From positions 372,178-436,177 of the forward strand of contig NW_001799200.1 in assembly GCF_000165425.1 (NCBI RefSeq): a stretch of 64,000 bases of DNA. Direction: 5' to 3'. Within the stretch, counting starts at the first letter, position 1; each line of letters starts with the position of its first letter. Source of the DNA: Paramecium tetraurelia. Lineage: Eukaryota > Ciliophora > Oligohymenophorea > Peniculida > Parameciidae. Position numbers and translations under genes: made by a program. The notes under the pieces are model-generated. The model ran no database searches and was not told the origin of the DNA. It saw nothing but the letters and a program-made list of their open reading frames with translations. Positions 11,449 through 23,514 of the stretch are shown here, in pieces.

Positions 11449-14400
11449 TCATTATTCTGCCTTTTAAGTCTTTTTCCTTTTAATAAATTTGTTATGTTTT
11501 AAATTCTTCATTCTAAGTGCTGCAGTTTTTCTTGCTTCATTCATTATAGCTAGATATCTGTGTTTGAGTTCAGATTGATATTAATTAAATAGCCTAGACC
11601 ATTCATTTTGATTTAATCTCATCTTAAATTTTGGTTTTGTGTCAGAACACATGTTCTCAGTTAATTTTAAAATTAAATTAGGAAAAGGTTATTAATCTTG
11701 TGGTAATTGGCGAATTTTATTAAAAATAATATCTTTAAAAATTATAGAATTTTATCCATTTCTTCTCCTTGAAAGTTCTCTTTTTAGTAAAATTAATTTA
11801 ATATCTTAATCATCCTTTGCTTTCAGTTATTTAATTTCAGGACCATCAGCCTTAAATCTCATCATTAGTTTACCCCTGTCTATGTTTATCTATTGCCTAT
11901 GGGTTTCTTTGTATTCATTTAATTTTGTATAGAACTTAAATAATATATATAGATAGATTACATCTCTCATTTATAAAATGAATTCTCTTCTGGTTTTTAC
12001 AAGATGATGTGTGAGAATTTCATATTTTACTATTAATTCTTCCATGAATACTTTTTCATGAACTTACAACTATATCATCATTTGATAGTCAAATCTTATT
12101 TTGGCTGTTACGCTAAGAGCTATATTATCATGATATCTAGTATATGGAAGGAACACTCTTCCAAGAATTTTAGGATCAATGTCTTTAATTTCTTCATCTA
12201 TTTATACAACGGCTTTAACTTTTCTTAACAAGTTTGTTCTCAATTCTGAAGCTTTACAGACTGGTTTTAATTGAAATTTCAAATCGTTCCAGTTTAACTA
12301 CTTTTATGGAGTAGTTAATTTCTACAAAAGATTCTACTGTTTTTCCATTAGATCAGGTATTTCAAATTATTTTAATTCTTCCTTCTCCTTTTCAGTCATT
12401 TAGCCTTTAAAACTTTATCTCAAATATTCATCCCATTTATAATTGAGATAACTCAATTGAACTTAAAAGTTATGATTATACCATCTACAAAAACTTTAAA
12501 GTGATTATGTTTTAATCAAGATTGTTGATAAGTTGATTCTAAATTTAACAAATAAAGAACTTTTTAGATTAAATAGATTAATTTTTCTAATATATGTATA
12601 TTTAGATTTAATTCTAAAATGAATTTTGAATCTAAAAATGAATGATAACAAAATCTTCTTTTATCTTAAACCTAATTTCAATTTAATTTTCTTAATTATA
12701 TTTCTTTTTCTAATTGTATTTTAGATGACTCTAGCTTTCATGTGCTCTTTAAACATTAATCGTTTCAACTCTAAACCTCTTTGAGATGTATCCTACATCA
12801 TTTATTAAATATTTTCCATATTAAAATAAGTCAAAATCATCCCAAAAACCTACATGTTCTATTATTATCTAATTATTTCTAATCTTTTTTTGAATCTAAA
12901 TTCTGGTGATTTTTCTTAGATTTACTATTGAATATGTTGAATCTTCTCTAAAAAATTATCCTACTTTTTTTATTGGACTATTTTTAACTTCATGTTTCTT
13001 TCAGATGCTGAAGCTTAGATACCCTTTATAATTTCTTCTTTATTTTGGATGAGTACTTTTGTTAACTGCATTTTCTCAGCTATTTCCCTGTTAAATTCTT
13101 CTCTTACCTTTTGCTTTTTTATAAATATTTCTTTCCTTTTTTATGACAATGCTTTTAAATCCCTTTTCACAGTGTGGAGAAAATAAGGATCAAACTGATC
13201 AAATTTATCATGATACTTCTTTCTATCATTGAGATAATCGCTTTTTCTTTTGCAAATCTTAGAGTTCAATTAAAAGTAATTTTGATTTTCAATTGATTAC
13301 TTATTGTTATCATTCAATAAAGTCTTCATAAATTTGGATTCATCTTACGACTTAACCATGAGGATGTATTAGTACTTCAAAACATCATTCTCATGACTTA
13401 ACAATTGATCTATGTCTTAACGCTATTCCCAATTTTAGGATTATGTTGGAGTAGTATTGCAAACAGGAATGTAAAGATAATTTTGATATTCTAATTATTT
13501 TAATTTGGATTACACATCATCATAATCCTAATTTACTTGAGTATGAAAGTTAATCATCTCAGTGTCCAACCTTAAAGATTTGGCATTCCATTTATTCTTT
13601 GGAACTCCTTTCAGAGAATCAACTTAACTTTTCATCTTCTTTAATAAACCTGCTGTCTATTCATATTAAGTATTCTTTGAGGGTAATTCCAGAGTATCAT
13701 ACAATATGTGATTCGAAGTTGGCACCTATACTTAATCAATCTTATTCTTTTTATCAGCAAAATCTTTAATAAATGCAGCTTCCTCTCTAACTCTTTTTTA
13801 TTAATGTGAAGTATAGGAATCAACATTCAAACTTGGTATTTTGTACTTTGAATTAGCTGGAACTATAAGAACAGTAGATGTGCTACCCATTGCAGCATCG
13901 ATTACTTTGATATTGTTTAATTCTATCAATTAAGGATACCTGACTTTGTCGCCTAAATCCCCTAAACAATTTTTGACATTTATTCCCCATCCATACAACT
14001 AACCTGATAAATCTAAGGCTCCAAAATGAGAATCCCCAGCCATAATTTTGATAAAAGGCTTCTGCTTCTAACAAAGTTTGGATGGTATGACAGCCTTAGA
14101 TAAATCGATCTAAAATGGACCTTTACCCCATCCATAAATATCTCCCTTCACATCGAGTGCTATGCTATAATTGGAACCACAAGCACAAGACATTATTTTC
14201 GTTTAGAAATCATCAATCAATTTTGGACTTAATTGTTCTTTCTAATTAAAATCCATGTAACCCAATTTTCCATCCGAAAAGTCTCCCCAACTCCACACTT
14301 TACCTTACTCATCCCAAGCCAACACATGCTTCTAACCGCAAGCTATACCGATGAACTAAACTGTAAATTATTGATGCAATCCCAAGCAAAATAATTTACT

Positions 14401-14995
14401 TGGAGTTAAAAGATAAGTTGTTGTACCTACGCATTTTAGTGACACAACTTCAGCTTAATGAACAGGCATATGACTAGATCTTCTTTCTAATTCCATATAT
14501 CTGTTGATAGAAAAATTATAAGTAATATCTAAACTACTAATCTAATAAAATGCGTCAATTTATTCTGTGAAACCTTATTTCTCAGAAAGCTTCAAAACTT
14601 CGCCGTAGTTTAATTAGTGCCAATTTCCCCAAACATATATCTTTTTATTTGTTGAGTATGCAACTACAAAACCAGTTCCAGCATTCACTAATTTATAAGA
14701 ATTTTAAGTTATTTATGAAATATTTATCGGCATATTAACAGAAGGCTGTTATAAACCTAATTAGGCAAATTGAGAATTCCCAAATGCCCAAAGATCATAT
14801 TATGCTACCTTATGATAAAACTGTACTATCTATCAGAAAGGTGTTTTATTCGCAACAAATAACACTTATAAAACATAATTCTTGTTCTCCTCTTTTTGTG
14901 GCTTTAGATGGATCTCTAGAATATTTATTTTATGGGAACACTATTCTTTACAATCTGAATAACTATTTAACAAATTACTTCTAATTATTATTCAT
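11449..14995 (-). CDS. RCC1-repeat propeller fused to a long coiled-coil region
   Basis: About 1,170 residues with one 34-base intron near the 5' end; the rest is a single frame of more than 3.3 kb. Residues about 45-420 carry RCC1-type blades (DLWAFGNSQFAQLGL, KKIYVWGNWHQLNYG, KVWSWGDFSDGKLGY, DIYGWGKGPF, QLYGWGINVKNCLGD), with the usual Trp-Gly signatures. Residues from about 480 on are Lys/Glu/Gln-rich and helical, with likely coiled coils and a basic patch (VIQNTIRKRNIIKK) that resembles an IQ-like helix. RCC1 propellers act as guanine-exchange or scaffold modules. The fusion to a long helical tail suggests a cytoskeletal or basal-body scaffold, but that is inference. The partner GTPase is unknown. 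Confidence 0.8.
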
Positions 14996-15530
14996 TATTG
15001 TCTACATCTATAAAGCAAAATCTCCTACTCCAAAATAAAGTACTAAATTACAAATCATAATACCATGAGTCATTATTGAAGAAAAACTGTATTATAATTT
15101 TCAATTTTTTATTTATAAACTTTGTTTTAATCAAGAAATAAAAATAAAATACAAATTGATCCTAATTTCAAAAATCAATTTAGAAGTTTTTTTGATCAAA
15201 CCAAATATTTAAATTGTTAATTCATAATTACAAAGAATGCACATTTGATGATATGATAATAATCCATTATATAACTAACGTAAATGATTCACTTTATAAT
15301 GTATCCAAGTAACTTTAGATTTATCACAAGGCTTAAAAGTACTTAACTATTCTAGACTTTTGTTCACATTAAGCTCTCGTGTTTCATTTACATTAGGTTG
15401 ATTGATGCAATAATCTTCTTTAATAAATTTAATTTCTACATTCTTAAACATTTAAGTATTTTTAATTTTATCTTAAATCTAATGAAATATGCAAAAATGA
15501 ATATATAATTGATTATAAATATAAAACATG
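14996..15530. other. Spacer between RCC1 and MORN genes, holding one doubtful ORF
   Basis: AT-rich. The only candidate is the 106-codon frame listed at 15131-15451. Otherwise I see no conserved signal. Confidence 0.4.
15131..15451 (-). CDS. Doubtful small ORF downstream of the MORN pseudokinase
   Basis: A 106-codon frame whose middle part (KEDYCINQPNVNETRELNVN, then CDKSKVTWIHYKVNHLRQL) has a balanced composition that looks coding. It could be a separate small gene, or a 3' exon of the pseudokinase gene that ends 80 bases upstream. In AT-rich DNA with only one stop codon, frames of this length also arise by chance. No family recognised. Confidence 0.25.
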
Positions 15531-17237
15531 TCAACTAACATATAAATCATGCTACCAAGTTCCTATATAGCATTCTTTACTTTAGTATTCAAATTGACCT
15601 TTTCCATGTGCCTAATCACATGAAAAAAGTCCCATAAACTTTGAACCATCAGCAAAATAGAGAACTCCAATGCCATGCTTCTATCCGTGTTTGACTTACC
15701 CCTTATATTAAATCCAATCTTTCCTTGATAAATTCTTATGTGATTTATCTAATTCTTATTTTGGGCTATTATAAAAGATTACTTCGCCATCAGGAACATC
15801 AAAAACCCACATTCCTTCAGTTACCTTATGATTATCAGAATCATAGTATGTTCCTTATCCGTGCCTTTTTCGATTGCATATTTACCCAATATAATAAAAA
15901 CCATTTGGATAATGCAACTTCCCTTGAGTGACACTATTTTCGAAACCTGGTTTAGATTCTTAGGTTTTACCTTCTTACCATCTCTAATCTTTGATTGAAG
16001 CCTGGCTAGTATCTTGTTGTCTGTATCTTTGTTACTCTATTTATTAGTTTTTCAATAAATTTTAATTAGATTTGATCATAGTTGGAGATTAAGGATATTT
16101 AGATTAAAAGATATTTTAACCGAGTAGATTATCGTACGAAGAAGGCTTGTTATACCCAGCAACAAAGAATTCTTATGGTTAATATTATTCTAATAAACGA
16201 TGTCTTTTGATGCCCTGAAACAACTTATTGACCATTTCATCTAATTGTATAAAATCAGGTCGTTCGTGTTCATCTACATTTAACATTATTTCAATCAAGT
16301 GTAATATTTGCTCATTAAAATTGGTTGTTATCAAATCCTCTTGAACCTTTTTCAACGCGAAATCATCTATAGCCCACCTCTTCCAATCATACACTTCTGG
16401 TTTCTTTGCTTCAATTAAATATATAAGCATCAATCCAAAATTGAATACGTCTGATTTATATCTATTATGTTTAAGATACTAGTGAAATTAATAACTAAAA
16501 GATTTACTTTGTCCTTTCTTGGAATAGCTGAGATTTATGCTGGAGATAGAAAGGCTGTCTTTTTCATTTCATTCAACGCTTAAAATTCATAAAGATTGTT
16601 TAGTACTTTGCTTATCATCATAGAGTGATATAAATTCTTGAAACAAGTTTTATCTAATCGGTTTTTAATATCTATCAACCAATTTGAAAACATCAATATT
16701 AAAAGGAGTTTTAACAGTTATGATATCATCTATGTCAAAACCAGACGGATATATTTTATTAGCTTATTAAAATGCAAATCCTGAAACTACACAATCCATA
16801 AGGAATAGGATTTCATCTTGAGTGAATTGCTATTTCATAATGACTTTCTTATGTCGAGATAGAGGCTCCACTGGCTTATCCATGAGAAGTATGATTTCAG
16901 TGTATGGGATAAAGACCTTCATTGATTCGATGATGGAAATGTTATGAATCGATAGTAAATTAGGATGGTTATGCTATTCATACTTTGTTCTCCATTTCTT
17001 AACAAATTCTTTCAATTTATTCTAAGAGTCTGCTGCTTTTGAATAGATCAACCCAAAATTTGGTATACTATTATGTTGTATTCTATGATTAAATCTTTGT
17101 TACATTTCCAACCATTTCAAGGTTTAAAATATTTAATACTCATCTGTATAAGGCATTGGAACCTGAAATTGTGACATTATCTCTCTCATTCGTAAATCTT
17201 GCTAGATATCTTAAGTCGTCCCTTAACAAGAACCCAT
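15531..17237 (-). CDS. Pseudokinase with C-terminal MORN repeats, probably N-acylated
   Basis: About 549 residues; introns of 28 and 29 bases. The chosen start gives MGSCQGTTQD: Gly2 with Ser3/Cys4 is a candidate for myristoylation plus palmitoylation. Residues about 20-300 have the outline of a protein kinase fold, with the C-lobe sequence SDVFNFGLMLIYLIEAKKPE and ERPDFIQLDEMV near its end. I find no HRD catalytic loop and no DFG metal-binding motif; the segment before the activation loop reads TAFLSPAQISAIP instead. From about residue 380 there are MORN-like repeats (GKLHYPNGFYYIGQICNRKR, HGQGTYYD, KHGIGVLYFADGSKFMG), which often bind membranes or scaffold ciliary and cortical structures. 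Catalysis is unlikely; a membrane-anchored scaffold is the best guess. Confidence 0.7.
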
Positions 17238-17444
17238 AATTCCAATAATTTTAATATTATTATTAAATAAACTATCTAACTATTTTAAACTTACAAGAAC
17301 AACTAGTGTTCCGTGTTCAAAACACTCTAATCTATTTATTCCTAACCAAAATCTATTTTCTTTATTTTTTTTAATTAGATAGCTATAAATTATAAGAAAA
17401 TTAGAAATATAAGAATTTATTTTTTAATACTTTTAATAATTTAT

Positions 17445-18450
17445 TCATATTCTCTTATTTAACCATTATAGTACTTTAGGAATGATATCATGTATCTCTT
17501 CTTCATGCCAAACATCATGCCTAATCATATATAAAATAGTATATATACCATAAATTTTCATAATATAATACTGTTTTATCTTGCGACGGCGATTCTCTTT
17601 CTAGCATATATGCCAAATCTGGATCAACCAATTTATCCAAACCTCCTTGTATAACTACCCAGGGAGTATGTAATTATCGATAGAGGGATTCACATTCTTT
17701 CATACTTACAGTGATTGTTGAAATAGTTCTAGGAAGGAGTTCCTCTTAGTATGTGTAAGGATCTTTCATTAGATCTTCAGTTATTTAAGGATTCTTAGTA
17801 GTTTAACCTCTTTTTGGTTTTATGAGTTTATATTTTGGGATAATATACCCCACAAATTTTATTGTACCAATTTATAGATTACTAAATAGTGTCTTAATTG
17901 CAGGTGCGTATAGAATGATTCCTTTAAGATTCGGAATATTTCCTCCAACAGCCAATCTAAAAGAAGTCATTCCTCCCATCGATAAGCCAGATAAAAAGAC
18001 AGGAATATTAGAATTCCCTTACAGTTCTTAAACTTTCTATATAAATAGACGACAATCAGATAAATGAATTTCAAGACTCTCTAAATATCCTCTTATTCCT
18101 TCAGACTTTCCAAAACCTCTGTTATCAAAACCAACTACCAAGAATCCATCTTATGCCATTTTCTAAGCTATATGAGCACAATGATTAATATGTGCACATA
18201 ATCCATGAAACATGAAAACTATGGCTTTAGGTTTTCCAGTGGCTTAAAATCTGTAGGTATTTAATTTGATCATTTTTCCTTCCTGTTGAACTATCATTTC
18301 TATAAAGTTTTCTTCTGGAAATGTAACTTAACATGGATTTGGTTTCCTATACTTCTCCTCTTATTAAGCGGCATTGATTCGTTATAGTTTTTATTCGATT
18401 CTTATTTATTCCTGAGACTTTTGAAAAAATTACATTAAATAATAAATCAT
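17445..18450 (-). CDS. Alpha/beta hydrolase, monoacylglycerol-lipase-like
   Basis: About 325 residues with one 28-base intron close to the 3' end. Oxyanion region VFMFHGLCAHINHCAHIA, then GFDNRGFGKSEG, nucleophile elbow GLSMGG (Ser about residue 157), acid in GGLDKLVDP (Asp about 275) and base in HDVWHE (His about 305) give a complete catalytic triad in the order and spacing of serine-aminopeptidase S33 / monoacylglycerol lipases. Such enzymes cleave monoglycerides or lysophospholipids, usually at membranes. No signal peptide; a longer N-terminal helix precedes the domain. It is followed by a second, unrelated hydrolase (18961). The substrate is inferred only from the family. Confidence 0.85.
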
Positions 18451-18960
18451 GAAGATTATAATTTAGAAAAGCAATATACTGAATATAAAGTTAAAATAAT
18501 ATTGTTAAAGGACAAAGGTAACTTATTTTTTACAATTAGTATTGCAGCAATCCTAAAACCAAAAATAAAGACTCAATAAATAAAATTTATGTAATGATAT
18601 ACATTATTGTTTTTAAAATTTGTAAATTCCGCAAATTTAATGTGTTAATTTATATAATAGTTTATAAATTAATTGGTTCATGTAAATTGATAAAATCCAT
18701 TAATAAAGTTGAAGTAAAGTGATGGACAAAACGAAGAAAAATATCTTAATAAATCTTTTAATATAAAAATATAAATAATATGAGAGATAATTGTATATGG
18801 AATAAATATTTGACTGATTTGATTATGTATATTGAAGAAGTTAATGAAAAACAAGTGGATAAGATTAAAAAAAATAAAAAATGGGAACTTGCCTTAAGGT
18901 CTAAGAGAAATTAAATAGAAATTTAGAAGATTTACCATAATTTAAAATAAATTGTCATTT
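18451..18960. other. Spacer between the two hydrolase genes
   Basis: AT-rich. It contains the start of a small plus-strand frame (18780-19046) listed separately. I see no other feature. Confidence 0.4.
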
Positions 18961-19046
18961 TCATGATAAATGTCTTGCAACAAACTCTTTCATCAATTTA
19001 AAATTATCCAACATCATTGCATGTTCTATTCCTTTTAGTTTAATGA
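18780..19046 (+). CDS. Doubtful 88-codon ORF overlapping the thioesterase 3' end
   Basis: The frame starts MRDNCIWNKYLTDLIMYIEE and continues with a basic helix-like stretch (KKNKKWELALRSKRNQIEIQ) that looks coding. Its last third lies antisense to the end of the thioesterase gene and is not independent evidence. It may be a small gene whose true end is hidden by an unrecognised intron, or a gene relic. Confidence 0.25.
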
Positions 19047-19742
19047 ATTCCAAATTGTTTTCGAATTTAAGTAAAGGTTAAATAGATTTTTCAGCAAATT
19101 CATATGGGATTACTTCGTCCTCTACACCATGTAATATCTGAATAGGAGTCTTATTTTTGATTTCAGTGAATGGGAACAAATATCCTGAGTTTCCAAGTAT
19201 TCCGCCTAAGGATTCTCTATTTATAATTAACAAAATAAAATAACTTGTATCCCAATCCTGCCAATAATGACATGCAGCATCCTTAAGAAAAACCTCCAAT
19301 AAAAATGTTATTCTTTGGAATAGGCTCCTAATCAATCAAGCTCCAAATGAAATTTCTAGATTCGATAGCTTAATCAACTCCCCACAATTCTTTATCAGAT
19401 TTGATTCCCCAAAACTACTTCCAGTTTGGAATCATAATATCATACCATGATGTCATCATTTCTCCTTTATTTTTAGTTAGTGGCCTCACAGGGGCACAAA
19501 GTAAAATCACTTTAGTAGTCTAATTGTCAAAAGGGTTTAATTCAGGATTATTGAATCCAGCCAAAAAACTATCAGGAACATCTTCCAATCCATGCATCTA
19601 ATTTAATAAATGGTAGTATTACCCATATGAAGGTGTATTTATGTTCCTTTTTGGGTTGAATATAGATATGCTTATCAACTCGAGTGATTCCTTATGTGAA
19701 ATCTTTAGTAAGGGCAGGAATGACTTCTTTGAGAGATAACAT
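18961..19742 (-). CDS. Acyl-protein thioesterase / lysophospholipase (LYPLA family)
   Basis: About 242 residues; introns of 25 and 28 bases. HGLEDVPDSFLAGF near residue 45, nucleophile motif IFIGGFSQGCCMSL (Ser about 135), acid in LHGVEDEVIP (Asp about 190) and base in KGIEHAM (His about 222) match carboxylesterase type 2 / acyl-protein thioesterases, including the family-typical GFSQG and overall length. APTs remove palmitate from Cys residues of cytosolic membrane proteins such as Ras and G-alpha, and some act as lysophospholipases. It lies 23 bases head-to-head from a small EF-hand gene whose product begins MGTC. Ser, Asp and His are all present, so it should be active. Confidence 0.85.
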
Positions 19743-19765
19743 TATAAATAATTAATAAAAGTAAA

Positions 19766-20140
19766 ATGGGGACTTGCTCAAATAGACCAGAGCACAAATA
19801 GATTTCAGAAAATTTAAGGCTAAAAGCAATAATGATATTTCAAAAGATTGATATTTAGAATAAGGGTTATATTGATAAAGAAAGAACATTATAATTTTGG
19901 AAATCGAATTTTGCAAAAATAAACACAGATGCTTTATTTTCCTAAGTGGATTATAAAAAGACTGGGAACATAACAGTTTAGGAATGGTTGGCCTTCTGGG
20001 ATATAGTAAAATAGTAGGGTTACACAGAATAAGAGATATCAGATGAAGTATAATCAATCTATGAGTTCTTAGCTAGAAGAGTTGCAACAAGGAAAGGCTT
20101 GGGTCTAATTTTATAAGGTGGATGCCTTTATCAGGGCTGA
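19766..20140 (+). CDS. Small EF-hand protein with N-terminal MGTC
   Basis: About 124 residues, no intron needed. It starts MGTCSNRPEHK, a candidate myristoylation/palmitoylation site. Two EF-hand-like loops follow, DIQNKGYIDKER at about residue 35 and DYKKTGNITVQE at about residue 70, each with acidic or amide side chains at the metal positions. It is divergent from the thioesterase gene with only 23 bases between the two start codons, so the promoter is shared. Behind the TGA at 20138-20140 the same frame stays open and looks coding for about 40 codons (YPKTQNINRSNRLDGEKNIT), so either the stop is wrong or the gene continues after an unrecognised intron. Confidence 0.6.
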
Positions 20141-20649
20141 TACCCAAAGACACAAAACATAAATAGATCAAATCGTTTAGATGGAGAAAAAAACATTACT
20201 CAAATCAAAGTCTTTTAATTATAATTGAAATAAATAAATTTAAGATTAATTATGTCTTCTAAGTTTTATTATTATGTAAAAAAGTACTTCAATATGAAAT
20301 AAAATTTAAGTAAATTCGAAATCAACAAATATTAATTAGAATAAAAATATTAGTGAAACAATTAAATTTTTGAGAAATCAAAATAAAAATGATTATTCGA
20401 TATGATAATGTACCCAATTAAAAAAATAAGTGGAACACATATCCATGTAGTACTTGTAGTACTTGGTAATCAAATCATTCAAAAACAGAATATTGTTAAA
20501 TAACTAAAATTAATGTTTAATAAAATTAAAGATGGAATAAAAAATGTTGTTTTAGAAAAGTGAAGATGAATCTATAGCTCAACCATTAATAACCAGAGTT
20601 ATGTGGTATTTAAGCGAATAAAATTTATAGATTAAATTATTAAATAAAA
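20141..20649. other. Spacer with possible 3' extension and a short ORF
   Basis: The first 120 bases may extend the EF-hand gene (see that entry). A 52-codon plus-strand frame at 20532-20690 (MEQKMLFQKSEDESIAQPLI, then TRVMWYLSEQN) looks coding over its first 30 codons and runs into the 3' end of the convergent karyopherin gene. It could be a degenerate gene end. The rest is A/T-rich. Confidence 0.3.
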
Positions 20650-23514
20650 TCACTTTCGTTTAATTACTATTTCTAATTGAACATAATTGATTTCTTCTTC
20701 ACTTTAAGGTCGCAAGTTCTCAAGTAGTATTTTCAAATCCTTATTGACTTCTCCTTACTCAGATTTCAATATGTATGAAATTATGGCTTAACTGACTAAT
20801 TTAACTTTCTGTGCTGGTTTATCTTTTCCCCAACTTTTTTGTAATGTTTAAAAAATTAATTCTTCCAATTCATTTGAATTCACTTATTTTTTCAATATTA
20901 ACAGTAAAATTTAAATTACTTAAAATACTATTGCAGGATTTATATCGCTAATTGACATAAATATGGTAGAGACAACCCTTACCACCAAGGGATTGAAATA
21001 CTCTTTACTATTCTCTAAAGACTAAAACAAAAATCTAATTTATTTTATAAGATATTATACTTAAAAAAGTGTAAGATCTCTCTATGCATTTCAAAAGAGC
21101 ATAAATTAATAAAGGCATCGCAGATTACATCGATAATTTTTTACAAGTAAGGTGATTCAAAGAGAACCTATGGACAACATCTAATGCACTCTTTGATGTA
21201 TTCAACATAAACTTTCATTAGATCGGGATCTTTCCAACGATTAAAGGATTCTATGCAAAACAAATGAATTTAATGATCATTAACCATTGCCCACTAAACA
21301 ATAAATTAGTGATCGATAGATCTACTGATTACTTAGGTAATTAATTATAGCCAATGATGCTTCTGAATTGGATCAGAATGAAATATTTAATAAGATATTT
21401 ACAAGAGATGAATTACCTATTATTAATTTGAAAAGTTTGACACTTTGAGTATAATTTGAATTAATTTGAAAGTATCATCAAAAAATGAGAAAGTATATTA
21501 CCCTTTTAAAACAATTAACAAGGGTTCAAAAATTGATTGACATAACAGTTCCAAGAGTTACTTGATCTAATCATTCTCTTTCGCATTCAAGTTCACCCAT
21601 TAGAATATTGCGACCACCAAAGAATTATTATAATGAAACTACTTCTCAGTCACTTGGGGATTACAAACTTATTAAAACTGATGATTTGCAAATTTAAATA
21701 ACTAATATCTTATAAATCATTACCTAAATTAAACAATCCGGCTTACCTTCTTCAAATAACCGAAAACACAGCTTTATTATTCCCTCAATATAGTTACTTA
21801 CTTGGGATTGATTGATGAACTCATAGAAATGCAACTCTAAGAATTTGACACTTTCAGATATTAGTTCAACATTATCCATACTGCTTAAGTTGCAGATCTG
21901 TTCGAATGCTCTAAAATAATTTTTTTTTATATTAGTACACTCCTGCCAAAGGTCCTAGCAATGGATGAAGCATGTATTTGAAAAAATATTAAGTTAATTA
22001 AAGCAAAACGTCATTATGTAATTGTAATTGATTAGTAAACTCACTAAATAGTTATAAAGATGTTTTAACAATGATATCAAAGTTAGAATGAACAGGTAAT
22101 GATAAAATAACTTAAATTATTTGCAATATTAATTGGTTATTGACTGAAATATCAGCCTGTTCGATGATTGAATACAATGAAAATAATGCAGATTCACTTT
22201 GAAGTATCTGATTGTGAGCAAAAGAATTGGGTATGATCAAATTGTTTAATACAACTTACAAATATTGATCTGATTCCATATTAATTTCGGCACTCTTATA
22301 AATACTATAAAAGATATCTTTGGAATGCTCTCTAAAATCAGATGTTGAAATTTAATGTTCTTCTGTTTCATTACAATATTTAAGATTATAATCATTCTCC
22401 TCTTCCTCTTCACGTTCTCCTTAAATAAATTCCTTTGTTAATTTTATTGTTTTCATTCTACATTTATCAATCATAGTTTATAATATATTTAAACCGAACC
22501 CTTATAAGTTATTATATTCTCTCATCTGATTCCAAAATTCAAAAGTTTAAAATGCAATATTCCTTGATGGATTACTAATAATATTACCCATCAAATTAAA
22601 AACATCCTTTTCATATTTCGAATTCAACACAAGTACATAGAAATCACATAAAAATTTGGTGGTGAATGAAACATATCCCTTTGAAGACAGAGGATTGTAT
22701 ATTGATATGATAAACTCAAGAATAAAGTTTAAATTCTATAACACTTAAGAATCAATCTAGTTTACATTTTATTGTCTATTGTATTATGAGTAAATAACAC
22801 CTTCATTTAACAATGCAAATAATTTGTCACTATATTTTAGGGCATTATTTATTACTGTTTAATATACTAAGTTTAATATTTCTCTAGTTAATTTTAAGTC
22901 TTTGAATAGATTATATGAGAATTATACCCAACATTCAATACATTTCACTGTTTAATTAAATATACTCAAGTCTTAAACCTAAAGTAAACTAATGAATATT
23001 TCTGATAAAGTATTTTCCTGAGAAATAAATTCTTATTGCAATCTTAATTATTCACTTTTTTTATACCATTCCTTTCCTTGTATTGCAATTTATGTTAAAA
23101 TTTCTATCCCAATTGCCATCCTCGATTTCATTAACTAAATCAGTTCCTACAATATTCTATCATTATTTTTAATAATACCCTCCCCATAATGATCTATTTC
23201 CAACAACGATCACAGCTAAAGAAGAACATACCTAATTCATGGCAACATTTGGTAAAGGTCTAGCCAATAATTTCTAGAAGATATTATTAAATTTAAATAT
23301 TGCACTCTTCTTTCAATCTTCTGTATATCATCTAACAAGCTATGAATTAATATTCCTATTAAATATTTGGTTAGTCTAATAATTATTTTGCAATCCTCAA
23401 GGCTTCCTTGCTTTATTATAATTTAAGAATGTATTAATTTGCTTAATGGCTAATTGTTTTGTCTGGATTAGCAAGCTTCTAATACTGTAGAATGAATTCT
23501 TCTGTACTAAACAT
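20650..23514 (-). CDS. Karyopherin of the transportin-3 / importin-13 type
   Basis: About 2.9 kb. It begins MFSTEEFILQYQKLANPDKT, then AIRIAKQLL-like helices, IACQMIYRRLKEE, PLPNVAMNQVCSSLAVIVV, MAIGIEILTQIAIQG and later FQTFEFWNQMREY, which follow the HEAT-repeat order of TNPO3/IPO13 (nuclear import of SR proteins and others). The C-terminus ends ...EEEINYVQLEIVIKRK. Several short introns are needed. In the first 400 bases the family-like reading requires at least two single-base frame changes (after RRLKEECN and near a G-rich run at about 23180) that no GT-AG intron explains. The outer limits are well supported, the exon list is not. Confidence 0.6.

Noticed and set aside
13883-14074. Minus-strand frame with YGWGFSFWSLRF text
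   Set aside because: It is the RCC1 repeat region read one base out of phase; the correct frame gives the regular Trp-Gly blade motifs.
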